Shown here piece by piece: positions 1 to 5,461 of a stretch of 5,517 bases of DNA. The stretch covers positions 1 through 5,517 of the forward strand of contig CAMDNZ010000087.1 in assembly GCA_945903445.1 (NCBI GenBank). Reading direction: 5' to 3'. Each line of letters begins with the position of its first letter. The first letter of the stretch is position 1. The translations under genes were made by a program, and so were the position numbers. The notes under the pieces are model-generated. The model had not been told where the DNA came from and searched no databases. It was given only the letters and a program-made list of their open reading frames with translations. The stretch is from Bordetella parapertussis. GTDB lineage: Bacteria; Pseudomonadota; Gammaproteobacteria; Burkholderiales; Burkholderiaceae_B.

Positions 1-24
1 AAAAACGAAGCGAAGGTGATTTGA
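1..24 (+). CDS. etfB: Electron transfer flavoprotein beta subunit, C-terminal end only (partial)
   Basis: Reading from base 1 gives the codons for KNEAKVI followed by TGA at 22-24, one base before the etfA start codon. A lysine-rich tail of this kind is usual for EtfB in betaproteobacteria, and etfB directly precedes etfA in most bacteria. The identification therefore rests mainly on position. The tight spacing suggests translational coupling of the two subunits, which form an obligate heterodimer. Only seven residues are visible, so the call cannot be tested within the window. Confidence 0.6.
   Translation, partial: KNEAKVI
13..20 (+). promoter_or_regulatory. Ribosome binding site of etfA
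   Basis: AAGGTGAT lies inside the last codons of the upstream gene, 5 bases before the ATG at 26. It is complementary to the 3' end of 16S rRNA and fixes the etfA start. Confidence 0.75.
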
Positions 25-25
25 T

Positions 26-955
26 ATGACGACTCTCGTTATCGCTGAACATGACAACGTCGCATTGAATCCGGCGACGCTGAACGCCGTGGCCGCCGCT
101 ACCCAGCTGGGCGCCGACGTTCATATCCTGGTGGCCGGTAGCGGCAGTCAGGCCGTGGCTGATGCCGCAGCCCGAGTCGCTGGGGCGAGCCGGGTGTTGC
201 ACGCCGATGCCGCACATTTGGCCGATGGCCTGGCCGAGAATCTGGGTGCGCAAGTGCTGGCGCTGGCAGGTGACTACGGCCACATCGTGTTCGCTGCCAC
301 GGCATCGGGCAAAAACGTCGCGCCGCGTGTCGCGGCCAAGCTGGACGTGGCGCAAATCTCCGACATCGTCGGCATCGATTCGCCCGATACCTTTCAGCGC
401 CCCATTTATGCCGGCAACGCCATTGCTACCGTGCAATCGGGCGACGCGGTGAAGGTGTTGACCGTTAGGACCACGGCCTTCGATCCGGTCGCCGCCGAGG
501 GCGGTTCGGCTTCGGTGTCGGTAATCGACGCTGTGGCCGATAGCGGTCTGTCCAGCTTTGTGGGTCGCGAAATCGCCAAGAGCGACCGGCCCGAATTGGC
601 GGGTGCCAAGGCGGTGGTCTCGGGCGGCCGTGGATTGGGCAGCGCCGATAACTTCAAGATCCTGGAGCCACTGGCCGATAAGCTGGGTGCGGCATTGGGC
701 GCTTCGCGCGCCGCAGTCGATGCGGGCTATGCGCCTAACGATTGGCAAGTCGGCCAAACCGGCAAGATCGTCGCGCCCCAGTTGTATGTGGCTGTCGGCA
801 TTTCCGGCGCTATCCAGCATTTGGCCGGTATGAAGGATTCCAAGGTCATCGTGGCCATTAACAAAGACGACGAAGCGCCTATTTTCGGCGTGGCCGATTA
901 TGGTGTGGTGGGCGATCTGTTCCAGCTTGTGCCGGAGTTGGCCGAGAAGCTTTGA
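26..955 (+). CDS. etfA: Electron transfer flavoprotein alpha subunit
   Basis: EtfA is the FAD-carrying subunit of the soluble ETF heterodimer. It accepts electrons from acyl-CoA and related dehydrogenases and passes them to ETF:ubiquinone oxidoreductase and so to the quinone pool. The 309-residue length is normal for bacterial EtfA. Residues 1 to about 190 form the Rossmann-like domain I. Residues from about 195 onward form the FAD-binding domain, with the SGGRGLGS loop (199-206), QTGK (244-247), the family signature around LYVAVGISGAIQH (253-265) and NKDDEAPIF (279-287). The start is set by a good Shine-Dalgarno and by abutment with etfB. It lies in an etfBA operon that ends in a terminator 40 bases downstream. 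The acyl-CoA dehydrogenase at 1610 is a natural electron donor. No anomalies are seen. Confidence 0.97.
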   Translation: MTTLVIAEHDNVALNPATLNAVAAATQLGADVHILVAGSGSQAVADAAARVAGASRVLHADAAHLADGLAENLGAQVLALAGDYGHIVFAATASGKNVAPRVAAKLDVAQISDIVGIDSPDTFQRPIYAGNAIATVQSGDAVKVLTVRTTAFDPVAAEGGSASVSVIDAVADSGLSSFVGREIAKSDRPELAGAKAVVSGGRGLGSADNFKILEPLADKLGAALGASRAAVDAGYAPNDWQVGQTGKIVAPQLYVAVGISGAIQHLAGMKDSKVIVAINKDDEAPIFGVADYGVVGDLFQLVPELAEKL

Positions 956-994
956 TTCGATCGTTTCGAGCGCCCAGCTCGGCAGCAGGCTTCG

Positions 995-1025
995 AAACCT
1001 GCCGGTTATCCGGCAGGTTTTTTTT
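995..1025 (+). terminator. Rho-independent terminator of etfBA
   Basis: A perfect 11-bp stem (995-1005 with 1010-1020) closes a TTAT loop and runs into eight T residues (1018-1025). It begins 39 bases after the etfA stop codon and separates etfBA from the response-regulator gene. Confidence 0.95.
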
Positions 1026-1159
1026 GTTCACATTTAGTTTGCACAGGACCGCCCCACGGAAGTGAAGAAATTTGGCATAACTTGCATGATTTCCTGCGTC
1101 CATTTGCAGGCTCAGCAGACAATACGCCGTCGCGGGCCACTAAAGTCAGGAGTGCAGTT
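1026..1159 (+). other. Leader/intergenic region before the response regulator; no confident promoter
   Basis: After the etfBA terminator, 134 bases precede the response-regulator start, so a promoter should lie here. No pair of -35 and -10 hexamers with normal spacing is convincing. CATAAC (1076-1081) and GACAAT (1118-1123) each match four of six -10 positions but lack a partner. The Shine-Dalgarno is AGGAG at 1148-1152, 7 bases before the ATG. A weak 5-bp hairpin (CCTGC 1093-1097 with GCAGG 1106-1110) is also present. Confidence 0.4.
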
Positions 1160-1510
1160 ATGAACAAGCCTTGCAGTGTTCTTATCGTCGATGACAATAA
1201 ACTCGCCGCTGGATTGCTATGTGAGTTTCTGGAAATTTCCGGTCACCGAGTTCGAGTGGCGTATTCCGGCGCTATGGCATTGGAAATCGCGCAAACCGAT
1301 ATGCAGGACGCGTTTATCGTCGACATCATGTTGCCCGACATGAATGGTTATGCGCTGGCGGCCGCGCTGCGCGAAGCCAAACCTCGCGCCCGCATGATTG
1401 CGTTGAGCGGTTTGCCGTCTAGCATTGCTCAAGACGGTCAGGGGCTGTTCGATGCCTGGATGGAAAAACCGGTGAAATTGGATGTATTGGAGCGTCTATT
1501 GATCGAGTAG
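1160..1510 (+). CDS. Stand-alone receiver-domain (CheY-like) response regulator
   Basis: A 116-residue protein that consists of a single REC domain and nothing else. The acidic pair D11/D12, the phospho-acceptor D55 (in IVDIMLPDMNG), S83 at the switch position and the K103-P104 pair are all in place. It should therefore be phosphorylated by a histidine kinase or phosphotransfer protein. The DIMLPDMNGYALAAALRE wording resembles receivers detached from hybrid sensor kinases more than DNA-binding regulators. With no output domain it must act by protein contact or as a phosphate sink. The ATG at 1160 is preferred because AGGAG lies 7 bases upstream and the REC fold begins at residue 6. An in-frame TTG at 1082 would add 26 residues with no family match. 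Its codon use looks less GC-biased than that of its neighbours. The partner kinase and target are unknown. Confidence 0.88.
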   Translation: MNKPCSVLIVDDNKLAAGLLCEFLEISGHRVRVAYSGAMALEIAQTDMQDAFIVDIMLPDMNGYALAAALREAKPRARMIALSGLPSSIAQDGQGLFDAWMEKPVKLDVLERLLIE

Positions 1511-1598
1511 TAAGTGGGCCGACAAGCCTGTGTATTACGATGGGTTTGAGCCGATCGATAACAATAAGCCAAATGGCCTCGGCGCCGACTTATTACCC

Positions 1599-1603
1599 AG
1601 GAG
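1599..1603 (+). promoter_or_regulatory. Ribosome binding site of the acyl-CoA dehydrogenase
   Basis: AGGAG sits 6 bases before the ATG at 1610 and supports that start. The N-terminal KAPIQDIRF wording that follows is typical for the start of this subfamily. The preceding 99-base gap (1511-1609) holds no terminator, so the gene may be co-transcribed with the response regulator. Confidence 0.7.
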
Positions 1604-1609
1604 ACGACA

Positions 1610-3475
1610 ATGACATTCAAAGCACCCATACAAGACATCCGATTCTGCCTCGACGAGATTGCGAAGTTGGATGAAGTACTGTGCATGCCTGAGCTCAAGG
1701 AGTTCGATAGCGGTCTGGTCGATGCCGTGCTCGAGCAAAATGCGCGTTTGGTCGAAGACGTTGTCGCGCCGCTTAATCGCAGGGGCGATACGCAGCCACC
1801 GGTCTTTAACAACGGTAGCGTGACCACCACGCCTGGCTTTGCCGATGCGTTTCGCCAGTATGCCGAGGGCGGATGGCAAGGCTTGTCGCATCCGCAAAAA
1901 TGGGGCGGCCAGGGCTTGCCCAAGGTGGTCGCCGCCGCTGCGTGCGAAACCGTCAATGCCGCGAATCTGGCCTTCGCATTATGTCCCTTGCTGACCGACG
2001 GCGTGATCGAGGCGCTGTTGACGGTGGGCACTGATGCGCAACGCAAGCGCTACGTTCTGGCCCTGATCGAAGGGCGGTGGACAGGCACCATGAACCTGAC
2101 AGAACCTCAGGCGGGTTCCGATCTGGCGCAAGTGACCACTCGTGCCGTACCGAATCCGGATGGCACCTATCGGCTCACCGGGCAAAAGATCTTCATTACG
2201 TATGGCGAGCACGACATGGCCGAGAACATCATCCATCTGGTGCTGGCTCGAACGCCCGATGCGCCTCCCGGCGTCAAAGGCATCTCCTTGTTCATCGTGC
2301 CCAAGCGGATGGTGGACGACGAGGGCAAACTGGGGGCGCGCAACGACGTGCAATGCGCGTCCATCGAGCACAAGCTGGGTATTCATGGCAGTCCGACGGC
2401 CGTGCTTTTGTATGGTGCCGACTTGAGCCAGAGCGAAGTGGGTGAGGGCGCGATCGGCGAGCTGGTCGGCCAGGAAAACCATGGCTTGGCCCATATGTTC
2501 ATCATGATGAATGCCGCGCGATTTGCGGTGGGTCAGCAGGGTATTGCTGTGTCCGAGCGTGCCACGCAGCACGCCCTGGCCTACGCGCGCGACCGAGTGC
2601 AGGGACGTGCCGTCGAAGGGTCGGATCACGCGGTGCCTATCATCGAACATCCCGACGTGCGGCGCATGCTGATGACCATGACTGCGCTCACGCAGGCCAA
2701 TCGTGCCCTGGCGTTTCTGGCGGCAGGCGCGAACGATCGCGCGAATCACCATGCCGACGAGAACGTGCGTCGTTCGCAGCGCGCGATCTACGAGTTTCTG
2801 GTGCCGGTGGTCAAGGCGGGCGGCACCGAGTCGTCGCTCGAAGTGTGCTCATTGGGTGTGCAGGTTCACGGGGGGATGGGCTTCATCGAAGAAACCGGTG
2901 CGGCACAGTATTACCGCGACGCACGCATCTTGCCGATTTACGAAGGGACGACGGCAATTCAAGCCAATGATTTCGTCGGCCGTAAGACTTTGAAAGACGG
3001 CGGTGCAACCGCGAGGGCGATGGTGGGTGCGATGCGAGAGACTTTGCATGAACTCGCAGCAACGACTGCGAATATCGATGCCTCCCAGGCATCGGCCTGG
3101 GAGGCGCTGCGTCGCCATTTCGAAGAGGCCATCGACGATTTCGATCAAAGCATCGAGCAGGTGCTGGCGTACGCATCGGCGGGGGCGGGCTCGGCAGGTG
3201 CCGCCGACCACGATGCAGCGGCATCTGTGCGTGCGGCGTATGCCGCGAGTGTGCCTTATGTGATGCTGGCCTCGGTGACAATCGGCGGCTGGATGATGGT
3301 GCGTACGGCCCTGGTCTGCGAACGCCGCAAGGACAGCCAGGACGCTTTCCTGAAAAACAAGCTGGCGACCGCATTGTTCTATGGTGCACAAGTGCTGCCC
3401 CGTAGCCGGACTCTGGCCACATCGGTGCGCAACGCTCGAATATCGGATCAGGCCGGCGCCGGGCTCGCTGCCTAG
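1610..3475 (+). CDS. Long-form acyl-CoA dehydrogenase (DmdC-like, extra C-terminal domain)
   Basis: A flavoenzyme that introduces the alpha,beta double bond into an acyl-CoA and passes electrons to ETF. At 621 residues it exceeds the roughly 380-400 of classical members. The N-terminal segment (residues 3-35, KAPIQDIRF) and a C-terminal extension (about 470-610) match the layout of the family containing 3-methylmercaptopropionyl-CoA dehydrogenase (DmdC) and some long FadE-type enzymes. Visible motifs are TEPQAGSD (164-171) and FITYGEHD (195-202) in the FAD/substrate middle domain, QVHGGMGF (418-425), and IYEGTTAIQ, where E445 is the expected catalytic base. The enzyme looks intact and functional. 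Its true acyl substrate cannot be read from sequence. No dmdA, dmdB or dmdD is visible here, so a general acyl-CoA role is at least as likely as DMSP breakdown. ETF encoded 0.7 kb upstream is the probable acceptor. Confidence 0.93.
   Translation: MTFKAPIQDIRFCLDEIAKLDEVLCMPELKEFDSGLVDAVLEQNARLVEDVVAPLNRRGDTQPPVFNNGSVTTTPGFADAFRQYAEGGWQGLSHPQKWGGQGLPKVVAAAACETVNAANLAFALCPLLTDGVIEALLTVGTDAQRKRYVLALIEGRWTGTMNLTEPQAGSDLAQVTTRAVPNPDGTYRLTGQKIFITYGEHDMAENIIHLVLARTPDAPPGVKGISLFIVPKRMVDDEGKLGARNDVQCASIEHKLGIHGSPTAVLLYGADLSQSEVGEGAIGELVGQENHGLAHMFIMMNAARFAVGQQGIAVSERATQHALAYARDRVQGRAVEGSDHAVPIIEHPDVRRMLMTMTALTQANRALAFLAAGANDRANHHADENVRRSQRAIYEFLVPVVKAGGTESSLEVCSLGVQVHGGMGFIEETGAAQYYRDARILPIYEGTTAIQANDFVGRKTLKDGGATARAMVGAMRETLHELAATTANIDASQASAWEALRRHFEEAIDDFDQSIEQVLAYASAGAGSAGAADHDAAASVRAAYAASVPYVMLASVTIGGWMMVRTALVCERRKDSQDAFLKNKLATALFYGAQVLPRSRTLATSVRNARISDQAGAGLAA
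3080..3105 (+). repeat. Perfect 11-bp inverted repeat with 4-base loop inside the acyl-CoA dehydrogenase gene
   Basis: The arms GCCTCCCAGGC (3080-3090) and GCCTGGGAGGC (3095-3105) are exact reverse complements around ATCG. The repeat lies at codons 491-499, near the linker between the catalytic core and the extra C-terminal domain. No T-run follows, so it is not a standard terminator. Confidence 0.85.
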
Positions 3476-3579
3476 TCGCTATATTACTTTTGGAAATTAA
3501 ATTAGCGCGGCGTGCCCTATGTCGGTAGGATGGTTTAGTCGGTACCATCGACTTTTGGCCTCTGCATAAGGATACGATT
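3476..3579 (+). other. Intergenic region upstream of the peroxiredoxin, with AT-rich tract and small hairpin
   Basis: The gap opens with an AT-rich stretch (3480-3504) that stands out from the GC-rich surroundings and could belong to a promoter. No -35/-10 pair with standard spacing was found. A 6-bp inverted repeat (GATGGT 3529-3534 with ACCATC 3544-3549, 9-base loop) is followed by only four T residues (3553-3556), so it is a weak terminator or operator candidate at best. The Shine-Dalgarno AAGGA (3568-3572) is 7 bases before the ATG. Confidence 0.4.
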
Positions 3580-4221
3580 ATGGCAACGCTGCGCTTGGGC
3601 GATACTGCGCCCGATTTCGAACAAAAATCGTCTGCTGGCACCATCCGGTTCCACGAGTATCTCGGCAATAGCTGGGGCATCCTGTTCTCGCATCCCGCCG
3701 ACTTCACGCCGGTCTGCACGACCGAATTGGGCTACACCGCGCGACTGGCCGACGAATTCGCCAAACGCAACGTCAAGGTTCTGGCCTTGTCGGTGGATTC
3801 GGAAGCCTCCCATAGGCAATGGGTGCCCGACATCAACGAAACCCAAGGCACCACGGTCAATTTTCCGATTCTGGCCGACGAAGACCGCAAGGTATCCGAG
3901 CTGTACGACATGATTCACCCCAACGCCAGCGCGACCGCCACGGTGCGTTCGGTGTTCATCGTCGATCCCGCCAAGAAGGTTCGTTTGACGCTCACTTACC
4001 CCGCCAGCACGGGCCGCAATTTCAACGAGTTGCTGCGCGTGATCGACTCCTTGCAACTGACGGACAGCCACAGCGTGGCGACACCCGTGAATTGGGAGGA
4101 TGGCGATGACGTGATCATCGTGCCGTCCTTGAAGGACGAGGCGGTCATCAAGGAAAAATTCCCCAAGGGATACAAAGCCGTGCGTCCTTATTTGCGCGTC
4201 ACCCCGCAGCCGAACAAATAA
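3580..4221 (+). CDS. 1-Cys peroxiredoxin (Prx6 / AhpC-TSA family)
   Basis: A cytoplasmic thiol peroxidase that reduces hydrogen peroxide and organic hydroperoxides. The active-site motif is PADFTPVCTTE, with T43 and the peroxidatic C46; R123 is the likely conserved arginine that completes the site. C46 is the only cysteine in the 213 residues, so there is no resolving cysteine and an external reductant is needed. The length and the C-terminal extension (NWEDGDDVIIVPSL, then FPKGYKAVRPYLR) are typical of the Prx6 subgroup and not of AhpC. The start is backed by AAGGA 7 bases upstream. It has its own terminator and is probably a single-gene unit or the end of the upstream transcript. No OxyR-like site was recognised. 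Proximity to a sulfate-uptake gene may be incidental. Confidence 0.95.
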   Translation: MATLRLGDTAPDFEQKSSAGTIRFHEYLGNSWGILFSHPADFTPVCTTELGYTARLADEFAKRNVKVLALSVDSEASHRQWVPDINETQGTTVNFPILADEDRKVSELYDMIHPNASATATVRSVFIVDPAKKVRLTLTYPASTGRNFNELLRVIDSLQLTDSHSVATPVNWEDGDDVIIVPSLKDEAVIKEKFPKGYKAVRPYLRVTPQPNK

Positions 4222-4242
4222 GATCGATACACCGTCGTGCCC

Positions 4243-4270
4243 AAGCCCTCCTGAACCGGAGGGCTTTTTT
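4243..4270 (+). terminator. Rho-independent terminator after the peroxiredoxin
   Basis: A 9-bp stem (AAGCCCTCC 4243-4251 with GGAGGGCTT 4258-4266) with loop TGAACC ends in six T residues (4265-4270), 21 bases after the stop codon. It isolates sbp from upstream transcription, so sbp should have its own promoter. Confidence 0.94.
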
Positions 4271-4302
4271 CTGGTTCATATATTTCCAAAAGGAATGAGC
4301 AA

Positions 4303-4321
4303 GGAAAGAATGATTCGTTCC
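4303..4321 (+). promoter_or_regulatory. Near-perfect 19-bp palindrome upstream of sbp, candidate CysB-type operator
   Basis: The left arm GGAAAGAAT (4303-4311) and right arm ATTCGTTCC (4313-4321) pair at 8 of 9 positions around a central G. The site sits 62 bases before the sbp start, between the upstream terminator and the likely promoter. Sulfate-uptake genes are normally activated by the LysR-type regulator CysB, which binds upstream of the promoter. The palindrome is seen directly; assigning it to CysB is inference. Confidence 0.45.
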
Positions 4322-4357
4322 GTTTGGATGGCCGCCTCGGCACACTGACTGCACCAC

Positions 4358-4363
4358 CATAAT
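4358..4363 (+). promoter_or_regulatory. Possible -10 box of the sbp promoter
   Basis: CATAAT matches five of six positions of the sigma-70 -10 consensus. No good -35 lies 16-18 bases upstream (CCTCGG at 17), which would fit an activator-dependent promoter. It implies a very short 5' leader of about 13 bases, which lowers confidence. TATATT at 4279-4284 is an alternative -10, also without a -35. Confidence 0.3.
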
Positions 4364-4370
4364 TATTTGC

Positions 4371-4374
4371 GGAG
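4371..4374 (+). promoter_or_regulatory. Ribosome binding site of sbp
   Basis: GGAG lies 8 bases before the ATG at 4383. It supports the start that gives a complete signal peptide. Confidence 0.65.
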
Positions 4375-4382
4375 CGGGAACA

Positions 4383-5399
4383 ATGGGCATCAAACAAGCA
4401 TTGATCGCGACGGCGGTCGCGGCATCCACCGTATTTGCCGTACCGGCATTCGTTCAGGCGCAAGAAAAACAAACCCTGCTGAACGTGTCCTACGATCCGA
4501 CTCGCGAGCTGTATCGGGAGGTCGATGCCGCCTTCATCAAGCACTACAAGGACACGACGGGCGTCGATCTGACGATTCGCCAGTCGCATGGTGGATCGGG
4601 CCGTCAGGCAAGATCGGTCATCGACGGATTGGATGCCGACGTGGTGACCTTGGCGCTGGCCTACGACATCGACGCGATCGCCGAGCGAGGCTTGCTGGAT
4701 GCGGGCTGGCAGAAGCGGCTGACAGGCAATAGTTCGCCTTACACCTCGACCATCGTGTTTCTGGTTCGCAAGGGCAATCCCAAAGGGATCAAGGACTGGA
4801 ACGACTTGATCAAGCCCGGCGTATCGGTCATCACGCCGAATCCCAAGACCTCCGGGGGCGCGCGCTGGAACTACCTGGCGGCATGGGCCTATGCCCTGGA
4901 GAAGAACAATGGCGATCAAAGCAAGGCTCGAGACTTCGTTGGCGCACTGCTGAAAAACGTACCAGTCCTGGACACGGGCGCTCGGGGTTCGACGACGACC
5001 TTCGTCGAACGCGGTCAGGGCGACGTATTGCTGGCATGGGAAAACGAGGCGTTTCTGTCGATCAAGGAACTGGGGCCGGAGAAGTTCGACATCGTCGTGC
5101 CGTCCCTGTCGATTCTGGCGGAGCCGCCCGTGGCCGTCGTCGACAAAGTGGTCGACCGCAAGGGCACGCGCCGTGCCGCACAAGCCTATCTGGAATGGCT
5201 GTATACCCCGGCGGCGCAAGAGATCATCGCCAGGAACTACTACCGTCCGACCGATAAACAGGTCGCGGCCAAATACGCCGACACGTTTCCGAAGGTGAAG
5301 CTGATCACGATCGACGAAGTATTCGGTGGCTGGGCCCGCGCGCAGAAAGAACACTTCGCCGATGGCGGAACCTTCGATCAGGTCTATCAACTGTATTAG
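4383..5399 (+). CDS. sbp: Periplasmic sulfate-binding protein of the sulfate ABC transporter
   Basis: Captures sulfate in the periplasm and delivers it to the CysT/CysW membrane subunits, driven by the CysA ATPase, for assimilation into cysteine. Residues 1-26 form a signal peptide: a basic start, a hydrophobic core, and VQA before the predicted cut at A26/Q27. The two family signatures are present: NVSYDPTRELY (34-44) and NPKTSGGARWNY (153-164). The ligand contacts described for the Salmonella sulfate-binding protein (mature D11, S45, S130, G131, G132, A173, W192) correspond, with a constant shift of one, to D38, S72, S157, G158, G159, A200 and W219 here. This favours sulfate (possibly thiosulfate too) as ligand. 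The 338-residue length is normal. The last residues (QLY) and stop lie at a suspected insertion-sequence boundary. cysT/cysW/cysA are not visible in the window. Confidence 0.96.
   Translation: MGIKQALIATAVAASTVFAVPAFVQAQEKQTLLNVSYDPTRELYREVDAAFIKHYKDTTGVDLTIRQSHGGSGRQARSVIDGLDADVVTLALAYDIDAIAERGLLDAGWQKRLTGNSSPYTSTIVFLVRKGNPKGIKDWNDLIKPGVSVITPNPKTSGGARWNYLAAWAYALEKNNGDQSKARDFVGALLKNVPVLDTGARGSTTTFVERGQGDVLLAWENEAFLSIKELGPEKFDIVVPSLSILAEPPVAVVDKVVDRKGTRRAAQAYLEWLYTPAAQEIIARNYYRPTDKQVAAKYADTFPKVKLITIDEVFGGWARAQKEHFADGGTFDQVYQLY
4987..5010 (+). repeat. Perfect 9-bp inverted repeat inside sbp
   Basis: GTTCGACGA (4987-4995) and TCGTCGAAC (5002-5010) are exact reverse complements around a 6-base loop. 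The repeat lies in codons for the ARGSTTTFVER segment next to ligand residue A200. It has no T-run and may only reflect codon choice. Confidence 0.7.
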
Positions 5400-5430
5400 T
5401 CAAAACTTAATCTGACATTTTCGTTAACCT

Positions 5431-5444
5431 AGGGCAAGAGCCCT
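5431..5444 (+). repeat. Small perfect hairpin in the leader of the transposase-like gene
   Basis: AGGGC (5431-5435) pairs exactly with GCCCT (5440-5444) around an AAGA tetraloop, one base before the purine-rich ribosome-binding region. No T-run follows, so it is not a terminator for sbp. In insertion sequences such hairpins can hide the start region from read-through transcripts; that role is inferred here. Confidence 0.5.
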
Positions 5445-5461
5445 GAAAGGAAAAGTCAGAG

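Noticed and set aside
1072..1086. Sigma-54-like promoter (TTGGCA ... TTGCA) upstream of the response regulator
   Set aside because: Only 8 bases separate the GG and GC elements instead of the required 10, so sigma-54 holoenzyme should not recognise it.
1082..1159. N-terminal extension of the response regulator from a TTG at 1082
   Set aside because: The added 26 residues lie outside the REC fold, there is no ribosome binding site before the TTG, and the ATG at 1160 has a good one.
1979..2752. 257-residue minus-strand open frame within the acyl-CoA dehydrogenase
   Set aside because: Fully antisense to a strongly supported enzyme, with the catalytic motifs on the plus strand and no family match on the minus strand.
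3529..3556. Intrinsic terminator after the acyl-CoA dehydrogenase
   Set aside because: A 6-bp stem with a 9-base loop and only four T residues after a short gap is too weak to call.
2883..3719. 278-residue minus-strand open frame spanning the dehydrogenase end and peroxiredoxin start
   Set aside because: It crosses two real genes and an intergenic gap, is very Arg/Pro/Ser-rich and has no recognisable motif; it is a shadow frame.
4188..5390. 400-residue open frame on the minus strand opposite sbp
   Set aside because: It lies antisense over a clearly recognised sbp and its composition (rich in Arg, Gln, His) is typical of an antisense shadow in GC-rich DNA. No known domain is visible.
5431..5444. 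Terminator for sbp
   Set aside because: The stem is only 5 bp and is followed by GAAAGG on the plus strand with no T-run on either strand.
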